A program made the translations under genes and the position numbers. A DNA stretch of 11,607 nt from an uncultured Clostridia bacterium. Its GTDB lineage: Bacteria > Bacillota > Clostridia > Christensenellales > CASEPJ01. The notes under the pieces are model-generated. The model did not search any database, had not been told where the DNA came from, and worked only from the letters and a program-made list of their open reading frames with translations. Shown in pieces: positions 1 through 6,997 of the stretch. Location of the stretch: contig CASEPJ010000170.1 in NCBI GenBank assembly GCA_949289715.1, forward strand, positions 1 to 11,607, given 5' to 3'. Each line of letters starts with the position of its first letter. The stretch's first letter is position 1.

Positions 1-803
1 AAATCCAAAAATATTTGTCAAGGCTTTTTATAAATTATTTTAAATTTTTTTTAATATTTTTTTACCATTGTAATGAAACGGAAAATTCTTTTTTATTTTT
101 AATGTTTTCTTTTATTTGCTAATAATTATATTATTGAATATATTATCACAAATAAATAATGTCAGTAATATAATAAAGTCAGTATACTTAACTTATAGTT
201 TAAATGCCTTGATTGATTAATATTTACCGATAAAATTCACGCAGAGCTAATTTTCTTTCATATTCTAAATAAACAATATTTATTATTATATTAAAACACG
301 AATATTATATTTAAACACGAAGAAAACGAATGAAGGTAAATCTTTTAGCACCCACAAAATAACGTTTCGCTAACTGGTAAAAATTAATAAAAACATTAAT
401 TAATCATTAATTAATATAATAAAAAAATTTCAATTTCCATATGAGCCTACAAAATTTATTAGCTGCTATATAAAAATACAGAAAATTTAAATATTAATTT
501 GCGAAATTATATTAATAATATCAATATAAACGGTCTTTATATGTTTATTGTATTGTTAGTTAAATTATGCAAATTGTCTTATTTGTCTTTCTGCTTTATG
601 TTTTAATCTTAAAATCAAATGATTTAATTGTCGAGCTTTTAATTTAATCTAATATTGCAAAATAAATATAATCGGTTTTAGGAAGTTCATAATAATTTTA
701 GGTGGATGGTGTCATTTAATAAATTTAGCATAGTTGTTAAATAATGTCTACGAGTTAACGTAATAAAAGAAAAAGAAAAAACACTAACGTTTGTGCTAAT
801 GTT
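1..803. other. Gene-free AT-rich intergenic region
   Basis: No reading frame with a credible start, ribosome binding site and protein-like composition was found on either strand. Only tiny open frames of about 10-21 codons occur, for example from ATGs at 330, 437, 541 and 705. None has a well-spaced Shine-Dalgarno sequence. The stretch is mostly A and T, with an imperfect 19-bp-period tandem repeat at 286-321 and a repeated ATTAATTAAT at 395-404 and 406-415. It could be the remains of decayed genes or ordinary spacer. No RNA gene was recognised. Confidence 0.6.
286..321. repeat. Short tandem repeat, two 17-nt copies at 19-bp spacing
   Basis: TTATATTAAAACACGAA (286-302) is followed by TTATATTTAAACACGAA (305-321), with one mismatch in 17 positions. 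A weaker partial copy, GAAAACGAA, follows at 322-330. The period is close to two helical turns, so it could be a paired protein-binding site. In such AT-rich DNA, chance or a small local duplication is also plausible. No promoter or gene next to it supports a regulatory role. Confidence 0.4.
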
Positions 804-999
804 TTAAAGAATTTTAGTGCATAAAGCAAAATCCAATTTTTGCGCTTGGGGCAAGTTAGTCATGTTGCGGTCGACAATTTTTGCTTGTTCGTTAACTTCA
901 TCAATTAAAATCGCAAAAAGTATTACAAAATTAAGTTGCTCGTAAAAAATTTTTAAAAGGAAGCATTAAAAGTCGCACATTTAAATCCATAGTGCGCAT
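804..999 (-). pseudogene. Possible remnant of a small unrecognised gene
   Basis: This is tentative. The stretch is clearly richer in G and C than the sequence to its left and contains two protein-like minus-strand frames that join across one frame change. The first frame runs from ATG 999 (MRTMDLNVRLLMLPFK...). The second is open from 965 and ends ...DEVNEQAKIVDRNM... to ...LDFALCTKIL before TAA at 804-806. Removing one T from the T6 run near 946-951 would fuse them into about 65 residues. I do not recognise the product. It starts about 25 bp past the end of the broken acetyltransferase gene, which fits a decaying cluster. It could equally be chance open frames: no good ribosome binding site is present and the ORF is short. 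Confidence 0.22.
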
Positions 1000-1023
1000 T
1001 ATTTATAAAGAATTATTCCTTCA

Positions 1024-1567
1024 TTATAAGTATTTATGCATATAGATTTCGCTCAAATATGTACCGTCTTTAAGTTTATAAGCATTCGGTTTTTCAGAAA
1101 CAATACAAAAACCGAATTTCTCATACAAATGCTCCGCACGGTCGTTTCCTTTGATTAACTCAAGTTCAATAATTTCAGTACCGTGATGCTTTGCTACAGC
1201 GATGAGTTTTTCTAACATTGCAGAACCTATACCAAGGTTCCAATAATCTTTGAGAATTGCAATTGCGATATTTGCTCGATGCGAAGTTTTCATTCCCCTC
1301 TGAATTTGATTTCGCAGTTTCCTACAACAGCACCGTCGATATAACATATTATATTCAAAGTATCTGCAGCTAAGCGCACACGATTTATCCAGGCTTCCTC
1401 TTGCTCAACAGTTATGTTCCACTCCTCAGGATAACGTGCCAGAAAATCAGTTTCCCCACTCGCTTTCTTAATGAAATTTTGCATATTTTTTGCATCCTCA
1501 ACGCACGGACTTTTAAATGTTGCGGTTCTGCCGTCTTTCAAAATTATAAGCTCATTTTTAATATCAT
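1024..1567 (-). pseudogene. GNAT-family N-acetyltransferase, disrupted by two frameshifts
   Basis: The pieces together encode a GNAT acetyltransferase, a family that moves an acetyl group from acetyl-CoA to an amine; the substrate cannot be told. The N-terminal piece has ...SGETDFLARYPEEW... and ...VVGNCEIKF. The C-terminal piece has the acetyl-CoA-binding loop (LGIGSAM), then GNDRAEHLYEKFGF, the usual end of the domain. The expected start is ATG 1567, preceded by GGAGGAG at 1574-1580 with 6-nt spacing. Its frame stops at 1544-1546. Adding one A to the A5 run (1555-1559) joins it to the main frame (MILKNELIILKDGR). A second break lies at the G4 run 1295-1298: the upstream frame ends at TGA 1290-1292, and one extra G continues it into MKTSHRANIAIAILK. 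The repaired product would be about 181 residues, normal for the family. Both lesions are single-base losses in homopolymers, so sequencing error is the main alternative. A downstream restart would lack half the domain. Confidence 0.8.
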
Positions 1568-1698
1568 TATTAACTCCTCCTACTACGATTTCGCCGCCGA
1601 AAAAAAGTCTGTCCTAATAATAAGCACAATTTAAATTTTTTTCATTTTATAATTAATAAAATTATATAAAAATAAATTTTCTAAATCATCTTTCAAAA

Positions 1699-1992
1699 TT
1701 ATGGTTTATCGCTTATTAATTGTCGTACATATTCTAAATTTTTATATGGCACATAAACCAAATAATCTTCAAGCGGCAAGCCGACTATAGCATTGGTGCC
1801 GTTACCGTATGGCATAAGCGCACATTCTATGTTTTCTTTTTCCAAATTATCTTTTAGATTGCGTCCGTACATTCTGCTCACTTCCGCAACAAAACAAAAA
1901 TCCTCATCGGTTACTTCCCTCAATTTTTTTCGCCCGCATTTAGGACATATATCATCAATACAAGCTATATTGCAACTTTCACAAAAATTCAT
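1699..1992 (-). CDS. Small zinc-ribbon protein with DUF2007-like C-terminal domain
   Basis: This 97-residue cytoplasmic protein has two cysteine pairs near its N-terminus (C4-x2-C7 and C16-P-K-C19-G), the pattern of a zinc ribbon. From about residue 33 to the end (FVAEVSRMYGRNLKDNLEKENIECALMP..., then YVPYKNLEYVRQLI) it resembles the small DUF2007 'putative signal transducing' domain, which has no settled function. That match is from pattern memory, not a search. The start is well supported: GAGGTG at 1998-2003 lies 5 nt before the ATG. There is no signal peptide or membrane segment. It lies between the lipoprotein gene and the broken acetyltransferase on the same strand, but spacers of about 85 and 130 bp and the unrelated neighbours give no functional hint. 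The frame is intact. Confidence 0.72.
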   Translation of the reverse strand: MNFCESCNIACIDDICPKCGRKKLREVTDEDFCFVAEVSRMYGRNLKDNLEKENIECALMPYGNGTNAIVGLPLEDYLVYVPYKNLEYVRQLISDKP

Positions 1993-2076
1993 AATTGCAC
2001 CTCATTGATTTTAGAAATTAATATTATTTTTAAATTCAACTTGCAGTTTAAAATTTTTTTATTGAAAATTAATATA

Positions 2077-3138
2077 TTAGTTTTCTTTAAAAGCATTGTT
2101 TATGACTTCTGCCCAAACTTTGTATCCTTCACTATTCAAATGAACGCCATCACTTACAAAATAACGTTTATTCGAATAATTTTCTCCTTCGACTCTAAAA
2201 GATGAACTTACATCTAAAAAGGTAGCGTAATCTTGTTCCTCGCATAATTTTTTGATAATACCCTCCGCTTCTATTAATTTTGCTCTGCGAGAAATTCTGT
2301 TTTCTTCCTTATCCAAACCCAAATCGGATGCCTGCGGTATATATGCCTGCCCGTCTTCTGTCGGCATAACAATAGATAAAACCACCACTTCCGTTTCGGG
2401 TAAACGCATATGAATATAATTCAACAATTCTTCCAATTCATTTGCACATTCTGCAGCGGTAACATCCGCATTATAAATTTCGTTAATTCCCGTATGAAGT
2501 ATTATTCTAAAAGGTTCCATCGGAACAACCAATCTGTCTACATAAAAATCCGTCCAATAAAAACTTCTGCTTCCTCCCATACCTACATTGAAAACGTCGC
2601 CTATATTTAATGCCGACTTATAATTTGTAAAATTGGCAACCAGCGAATCGCCTATCAAAAGAGTTCCGCCCACAGGTTCGTTTATTGCCAATTTTTCGTA
2701 ATTGTCTGCCAATTCGTTAAAAGCCGCAACGGGAGAAATATTTTTCAATTCGGTTATATTAATATTTTTCTCCTTTTCGGCTCCCGCTAAATTATATATA
2801 ATTTTTAAAATACTTGTATTTTCATCGAATGAAACCGAAATAATTTCGCCGTTTTCGGGAATTTCATATTCCATTAACTGCGTTAAATTTTCGGTATTTT
2901 TCAATCTGTTTATTGCTATAGGCGGCAAAAACAATAAATTATTCGTAACTTTAAATTTGCAAACAGATATTATATTTAAATCAGTAAGTTTAATCATATC
3001 TTCCTTTTCGCTTTCCGTTTTATCTGAAAAATCATTAATGTTATCATTTTTTTTGCAGCCGCAAAACATAGTAAATATAAAAACAAATATCAGTATTATA
3101 GATAATATGTATTTAAACATATTTTTACCGATTTTCAT
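2077..3138 (-). CDS. SGNH/GDSL-family hydrolase, predicted lipoprotein
   Basis: The product is a 353-residue exported ester hydrolase of the SGNH/GDSL superfamily. Start choice: an ATG at 3159 lies on top of the ribosome binding site, so the ATG at 3138 is preferred (GGGAGG at 3149-3154, 10-nt spacing). Residues about 1-27 are basic and then strongly hydrophobic and end in FCGC, a plausible lipobox with C28 as the lipid-modified cysteine. This predicts anchoring on the outer face of the membrane. Residues about 45-150 match nothing I recognise. The SGNH domain follows: GDSL with nucleophile Ser165, the glycine block VGMGGS, GINE with Asn219, and DGVHL with Asp330 and His333. All catalytic blocks are present. 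Such proteins can deacetylate sugars or peptidoglycan or act as esterases or lipases; the substrate cannot be assigned. It has its own promoter and appears monocistronic. Confidence 0.87.
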   Translation of the reverse strand: MKIGKNMFKYILSIILIFVFIFTMFCGCKKNDNINDFSDKTESEKEDMIKLTDLNIISVCKFKVTNNLLFLPPIAINRLKNTENLTQLMEYEIPENGEIISVSFDENTSILKIIYNLAGAEKEKNINITELKNISPVAAFNELADNYEKLAINEPVGGTLLIGDSLVANFTNYKSALNIGDVFNVGMGGSRSFYWTDFYVDRLVVPMEPFRIILHTGINEIYNADVTAAECANELEELLNYIHMRLPETEVVVLSIVMPTEDGQAYIPQASDLGLDKEENRISRRAKLIEAEGIIKKLCEEQDYATFLDVSSSFRVEGENYSNKRYFVSDGVHLNSEGYKVWAEVINNAFKEN

Positions 3139-3172
3139 AAACGGAAATCCTCCCAACATTTATTATAAAAAC

Positions 3173-3201
3173 AGTATAATATTAATATATATTTATGTCA
3201 A
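3173..3201 (-). promoter_or_regulatory. Sigma-A promoter of the SGNH lipoprotein gene
   Basis: On the minus strand a perfect -35 box TTGACA (3196-3201) and a -10 box TATACT (3173-3178, one mismatch to TATAAT) are separated by exactly 17 bp. Transcription would begin near 3166, giving a leader of about 28 nt that carries the GGGAGG ribosome binding site of the start at 3138. This also argues against starting translation at 3159, only a few bases from the transcript end. No operator is evident. Confidence 0.82.
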
Positions 3202-3624
3202 TATGTTTTCAATTTTTTATTTAACACAAAAAAATAATTTGCTCTAATTTAAATCATAATATTTCGGTTAAATTATATAAAAATATAATATTAATTTTAT
3301 TTATTTTTATTTTTTTCGAAAATGATTGATAAGTGTTATAATTTGATTATGGCAATAGATGAATTTTGTTTAAATTTAAAATGCGAATAATAATAAAAAA
3401 TTTTATAAATATTTATAATCTATTTTAAAAATTTCATCATAAAAAAATAGTATATAATTAATCGAATGGCATATAAACAGAATTGAAAATTTAATAATCA
3501 TTTTTCTAATAACATATTACTATATTTAAATATATAAAAATTCAAAAAAAATCGGCAAAAAACAATAAAAAATTTATATATGCATAAATAAACATCTTAT
3601 ATTTTCTAATCTTAAGAAATTTAT
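3202..3624. other. AT-rich spacer between lytic transglycosylase and lipoprotein genes
   Basis: No gene is supported here. There is a 16-bp all-AT palindrome at 3403-3418 and a plus-strand extended -10-like motif (TGTTATAAT, 3334-3342). That motif is followed at 3349 by a 14-codon open frame (MAIDEFCLNLKCE) with no ribosome binding site. I see no convincing terminator for the coaE-transglycosylase unit, which reads into this region from the right. Confidence 0.55.
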
Positions 3625-4194
3625 TTATAAATTTTTTAATTTCAAAAGCATATTATACGATTTATTATTGTTATTAACTTTGATTATATAATTTTGGGTT
3701 TCTGTAAAAGGAATTTTTTTAAGATTAATTCCGTCGGAGGAATAAGCATTTTGTTTCAACCATTCTTTTACATTGCCTTCCCCTGCATTATACGCAGCAA
3801 GAACCGTATTTTTCACTTCAAATTTTTCGAAAAGATAATTCAAATAAGCGCATCCGAGTTTTATATTGTATTCTGCATCGAATAAATTTTCCTTTTTATA
3901 AGTATAACCGTTCAAATTACAAAACCACTCTGCGGTTGACGGCATAATTTGCATCAATCCGCAAGCACCTTTTGAAGATACTTTAGAAGTTTTACCCCCA
4001 CTTTCCGTTTTTATTACGGCAAAAATCAAAGCCGGCGGCAATTCGAATTCTTTTGAATAGCGACTGACAATGTCGCCATATTTTAAAACCGGAATATAAT
4101 ATACGGCAAAAAAAACGACGGTAATAACCGCCGCCGCCAAAATAATTATTAATAAACACAACAGTGTCAAAAACAAAGTCTTTTTTTTACTCAT
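3625..4194 (-). CDS. Membrane-anchored lytic transglycosylase (GH23/SLT domain)
   Basis: This 189-residue murein-cleaving enzyme would cut the MurNAc-GlcNAc bond in peptidoglycan, forming anhydro-muropeptides on the outer side of the membrane. Residues about 6-33 form one hydrophobic helix after a lysine-rich start (MSKKK), which indicates an N-terminal membrane anchor. The SLT/GH23 domain fills residues about 45-150: catalytic Glu64 in IKTESGG, the GLMQIMP block at 79-85, and AYNAGEGNV at 134-142. All hallmark blocks are present. It is short, with no LysM or other binding domain, which is usual for the small Clostridia enzymes found next to coaE. Its ATG overlaps the coaE stop by 8 bp (ATGAGTAA), so its translation is probably coupled to coaE. 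No separate promoter is needed. Its position beside coaE agrees with a conserved order known from Clostridia. Confidence 0.93.
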   Translation of the reverse strand: MSKKKTLFLTLLCLLIIILAAAVITVVFFAVYYIPVLKYGDIVSRYSKEFELPPALIFAVIKTESGGKTSKVSSKGACGLMQIMPSTAEWFCNLNGYTYKKENLFDAEYNIKLGCAYLNYLFEKFEVKNTVLAAYNAGEGNVKEWLKQNAYSSDGINLKKIPFTETQNYIIKVNNNNKSYNMLLKLKNL

Positions 4195-4789
4195 CTAACA
4201 ACCTTTTTACATGGACTAAAATTTGATTATATAAATCGGTTATATCGCCGTCGTTATAAATTACATAATCGCTTAAAGCAATTTTTTTATCTTCCGGCAT
4301 TTGAGCGTCCATAATTTTTTGTGCGGAAAGCATGGTAACAGAATCCCTTGTCATTATTCTATGCAATCTTATATCTTTATTTGCAGTAATTAGCCAAGTT
4401 TCGTCAAAATCTTTTTGCAATTTATGTTCAAATAATAAAGGAATTTCGGCAAATGCAAATTTTTCTCCTCTTTTTTCGCAATCCAAAAGAAATCTGGATA
4501 ATCTTTTCATAATTTCTGCAAAAGTCAAATCCTGTAACAGTTTCATTTCCTCTTTGGAATCAAATACCCGTTCTCTCAATTTTCTTCTGTCTATTTTTCC
4601 TTCGGAAGCCTCTACCTCTTTACCGAAAATTTTTAAAATGCTTTCTACCACTTCTCCCTCTTCGGTTATCTGTTTGGAAATTTTATCCGCACTTACAACC
4701 GAATAACCTAATTCCTGCAAATACTCGCATGCGGAAGATTTTCCTGACCCTATTCCTCCCGTTATCGCAATTCTTTTCATTCTTAACAT
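4187..4789 (-). CDS. coaE: Dephospho-CoA kinase
   Basis: CoaE phosphorylates the ribose 3'-hydroxyl of dephospho-CoA with ATP, the final cytoplasmic step of coenzyme A synthesis. The 200-residue product has the usual family length. The P-loop GGIGSGKS (11-18) lies near the N-terminus, followed by the SADKI motif (33-37), the IPLLFE motif (116-121), the arginine-rich lid region (RLHRIMTRDS, 141-150) and AQMPEDKK, ending with the SDYVIYNDGD block typical of the family. The start at 4789 is preferred over the in-frame ATG at 4780 because AAGGA lies 6 nt upstream of it. It forms a two-gene unit with the lytic transglycosylase, with an 8-bp overlap. In many Clostridia polA lies directly upstream, but here polA is more than 4 kb away. 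No clear promoter was found in the AT-rich DNA before the gene. Confidence 0.95.
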   Translation of the reverse strand: MLRMKRIAITGGIGSGKSSACEYLQELGYSVVSADKISKQITEEGEVVESILKIFGKEVEASEGKIDRRKLRERVFDSKEEMKLLQDLTFAEIMKRLSRFLLDCEKRGEKFAFAEIPLLFEHKLQKDFDETWLITANKDIRLHRIMTRDSVTMLSAQKIMDAQMPEDKKIALSDYVIYNDGDITDLYNQILVHVKRLLDE

Positions 4790-5194
4790 TTTATTTCCTT
4801 TCTTTTAACTTTTTTCTTCATGTAAATTAAATTAATAATTTTTTTATTTTTAAAAGAGGTTTTACAATTTTTTTGACAAATTAATATTAAAACAAAGTTT
4901 GTTTACCCATTTTCTTATTTATATTTTATTTGCTTTTATTTTTCTAATTTTTTCCGATAATTATAAATCGATAATTGTATTTATTCTCTTTTATTCTCTA
5001 TAATTTATTATCAATAAAATTGATAAATAAGCTATTTTAAAAACTATCTATTATTCTATTAATAAATTTATTTTAATTATAACGAACGATTTTTAAAGAT
5101 TTTACACCATATAAAAATCGAAAAAATTAATTTTAAACTTAACGGCTTTTATAACTTTTAAAAACATAAATATTAAAGCGGATACTTTATATTT

Positions 5195-5311
5195 CTATGC
5201 AGCCAAAACTTTAATTAAAAAATAATTTAACTTTATAATAATTATACTATCAAATTTTAACGATGTCAAATAAAAACGGTAAAACGTGTTCAATCCTAAT
5301 TCGGCGAACAT
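5195..5311 (-). CDS. Possible small protein of 38 residues, unrecognised
   Basis: An ATG at 5311 is preceded by an excellent ribosome binding site, GGGGAGG (5320-5326), with 8-nt spacing. It opens a 38-residue frame beginning MFAELGLNTFYRFY and ending in TAG at 5195-5197. The C-terminal half is hydrophobic (SIIIIKLNYFLIKVL) and could be a short membrane segment. The first 35 bp or so are visibly richer in G and C than the surroundings, as real genes here are. No convincing promoter was seen upstream. It may be a genuine small membrane peptide, the truncated start of a lost gene in the polA-coaE interval, or chance. I recognise no family. Confidence 0.3.
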   Translation of the reverse strand: MFAELGLNTFYRFYLTSLKFDSIIIIKLNYFLIKVLAA

Positions 5312-5571
5312 AAATAAAGCCTCCCCATAGTTTTAAAAATAGTTATTTTATGAACATTATTCTAAAATTCATCTTATGCAAATATTGATTAATATTAAAA
5401 ATTTAAATAACTTACTCTTAAAATTTTTATTCCAATTTATTAAATAATTACATAATTATTAAACCTAAATTTAACGCAATCAATTTAAACGGCAACCACA
5501 AAATGTTTAATAAAATTATGTTATTAAAGTTCTATTTCTTTATTCTTACATTTTATATCACTTGCAAAATC

Positions 5572-5600
5572 TTGTAATTTGTTTTAAATAATGATATAAT
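5572..5600 (+). promoter_or_regulatory. Predicted sigma-A promoter of the LacI-family regulator gene
   Basis: A perfect -10 box TATAAT (5595-5600) with the extended TGn motif just before it (TG at 5592-5593) lies 17 bp downstream of a -35-like TTGTAA (5572-5577, four of six consensus positions). Transcription would start near 5607, giving a leader of about 54 nt that includes the AAGGAAGG ribosome binding site at 5644-5651. No copy of the downstream 18-bp operator is visible here, so direct autorepression is not indicated. Confidence 0.68.
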
Positions 5601-5660
5601 ACTTTTATAAAATAAATAAACTTTTTATTATCTTTTAAAATTTAAGGAAGGTTTTATAGA

Positions 5661-6617
5661 TTGATTACAATAAAAGATATTGCAGATAAATGCGGTGTTT
5701 CCATAGCAACGGTTTCTAGAGCTTTTAGCTCAAATTCGATTATCAGTCCGCATACTAAAGAAAAAATATTAAAAACTGCCGAAGAGTTAGGATATCGCCC
5801 GAATTTAATGGCAAGAGGTCTTAAAAATTCCAAAACTCAGACTGTCGGCATAATAATACCTTCCATAGACAATTATTTTTATTTAGACGTTTTAAAGCAT
5901 TTAGAATTAAACTTACATAAATTCAGTTACCGGCTGCTTGTTAATTTTATTCAGCACAACGGATATAACGAGGCAGATGCCCTTTGTGCAATGGAAGATT
6001 CACAAACGGATGCATTAATATTTTCTCCGAGAAATACGCAAAATTCAGAAATCGTAAATCGCCTCAAAAACAAGACGAATTTGCTGCAGCTTTTCACTGC
6101 ACCGTATAAAGATATATCCTCTGTGGTTACAAACGATGTTTACGGAGTGAAAAAAGCAACCGAATATTTAATTTCAAACGGGTATTCCCGTATTTTATAT
6201 GTAGGCGGCGACGAGAGAGTAAAAGGATATTTTAATGCACTTTCCAATGCAGGTATAATAGCGGACAATGATTTGGTTTTATTAAATTGGGAAAATTCAC
6301 CTGAAATTATTAAAGAAAAAATAATTTCGAAAAAAGCGGACGCTGTTATAGGCATTGCAAGGCAGGCAGAAACCGTTTGGCATGCTCTATCCCGCTTATA
6401 TAAAGATAATCACTTAAATATACCTTTTATAGCATACGATGACGTTAATTGGGTTAAAATGTTAGACATATCGGCAGTTGCTCATCCTCTCGATAAAATT
6501 GCAGAATATATCGTTGAATATATAATTTCTCGCAATAAAAATAACTCTGAAAAATTATATAAAAAAATCGTTAAGCCCTTTTTAATAAAGCGTTCTTCTA
6601 CAAATTTCTCAAATTGA
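5661..6617 (+). CDS. LacI-family transcriptional regulator of the GH32 gene
   Basis: This 318-residue DNA-binding protein probably represses the GH32 gene downstream until a sugar ligand is bound. The N-terminal helix-turn-helix (about 4-23, IKDIADKCGVSIATVSR) and the hinge helix (RPNLMARGLK, 46-55) are typical. The SxATVSR and ARGL residues resemble those of CcpA, which reads sites with a central CG. The sugar-binding core covers about 60-310, with family marks NDVYGVKKATEYL (158-170), Arg186 in RVKGYFNAL, and Asp260-Asp261 in YDDVNW. The start is TTG, since no nearby ATG fits; AAGGAAGG lies 9 nt upstream. The gene has its own promoter, reads in the same direction as GH32, and is separated from it by 380 bp containing a matching operator. 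The ligand is inferred from the neighbour: sucrose, fructose or a fructo-oligosaccharide. The frame is intact. Confidence 0.9.
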   Translation: MITIKDIADKCGVSIATVSRAFSSNSIISPHTKEKILKTAEELGYRPNLMARGLKNSKTQTVGIIIPSIDNYFYLDVLKHLELNLHKFSYRLLVNFIQHNGYNEADALCAMEDSQTDALIFSPRNTQNSEIVNRLKNKTNLLQLFTAPYKDISSVVTNDVYGVKKATEYLISNGYSRILYVGGDERVKGYFNALSNAGIIADNDLVLLNWENSPEIIKEKIISKKADAVIGIARQAETVWHALSRLYKDNHLNIPFIAYDDVNWVKMLDISAVAHPLDKIAEYIVEYIISRNKNNSEKLYKKIVKPFLIKRSSTNFSN

Positions 6618-6689
6618 TTTTATAATTTTAACAACATCTAAGTTTTTATTTTAAATTTATTAATTTATCCTTTTATTTTAACATCCTAC

Positions 6690-6718
6690 TTGACACAGCT
6701 TTTTTTATGTTATATAAT
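6690..6718 (+). promoter_or_regulatory. Consensus sigma-A promoter of the GH32 gene
   Basis: Perfect TTGACA (6690-6695) and perfect TATAAT (6713-6718) boxes are separated by the ideal 17 bp, making this the strongest promoter in the window. Transcription should start near 6725, inside the palindromic operator at 6719-6736. Such a strong promoter needs a repressor to be silent, which fits the LacI-family gene just upstream. The start codon is about 270 nt further on, so the mRNA has a long leader. Confidence 0.92.
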
Positions 6719-6736
6719 TATGTAAACGTTTACATA
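6719..6736. promoter_or_regulatory. LacI/CcpA-type operator, perfect 18-bp palindrome
   Basis: TATGTAAACGTTTACATA is a perfect palindrome with the central CG bound by LacI-family hinge helices. It begins directly after the -10 box and covers the expected transcription start, so a bound protein would block RNA polymerase. The core TGTAAACGTTTACA also fits the catabolite-repression (cre) consensus, so CcpA could bind as well as, or instead of, the local regulator. No second copy was noticed in the window. Confidence 0.88.
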
Positions 6737-6997
6737 TGCGCAAAAATTAATAAATTAGATAATTTTCTTTAAATTTGATAAAAATTAATTTAAATATATT
6801 TTAGCGTAATATAATTCAAGGAATTATAGTTGTATTATAAATAAGCAATTAAATACTTTTTTTAATATTAAGTATTTAAAAATTAATATAATATCAATAT
6901 ATAATATCAAAAATTCTTAGTTTTTTAAAGTTTTACCTGCTTAATTAAAAATACACAACAAAGTAAATTTATTATATTTTTTTAAACGGAGGAAAAT
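6737..6997 (+). other. Long AT-rich leader of the GH32 mRNA
   Basis: About 270 nt separate the predicted transcription start from the GH32 start codon. Two perfect hairpins lie in it: TATAATTC-aag-GAATTATA (6810-6828), and a 10-bp stem TTAAATACTT/AAGTATTTAA (6849-6858 and 6870-6879) with an 11-nt loop. Neither is followed by a T-run, so neither looks like an intrinsic terminator. No riboswitch or T-box motif was recognised. Stems of this size occur by chance in such AT-rich DNA, so a regulatory role is unproven. Confidence 0.45.

Larger units (their letters stand above)
4790..5660. other. Long AT-rich spacer between divergent coaE and lacI-type genes
   Basis: Apart from a possible 38-codon minus-strand ORF (5195-5311) and the regulator's promoter (5572-5600), nothing gene-like is supported. 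Small inverted repeats occur: AAACAAA-G-TTTGTTT at 4890-4904 and TTATCAAT-AAA-ATTGATAA at 5008-5026. Each is of a size expected now and then by chance in DNA this AT-rich. The first lies upstream of coaE and could be a regulator site, but no matching second copy was seen. Confidence 0.5.

Noticed and set aside
1534..1702. Exact 14-bp direct repeat TCTTTCAAAATTAT at 1534-1547 and 1689-1702
   Set aside because: In DNA this AT-rich a few 14-bp matches per window are expected by chance, and nothing element-like lies between the copies.
2702..3247. Plus-strand open frame of 181 codons over the lipoprotein gene
   Set aside because: It lies mostly antisense to a gene with clear catalytic motifs, promoter and ribosome site, and its own composition is that of a shadow frame.
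3403..3418. 16-bp palindrome TTATAAATATTTATAA
   Set aside because: It consists only of A and T and has no nearby promoter or regulator gene, so it is likely to be chance.
4332..4706. Plus-strand open frame of 124 codons inside coaE
   Set aside because: It is antisense to the well-supported coaE gene and shows no ribosome site or recognisable domain.
6737..6997. Riboswitch or T-box in the GH32 leader
   Set aside because: No known riboswitch or T-box sequence motif and no terminator-antiterminator pair could be seen; only AT-rich hairpins are present.
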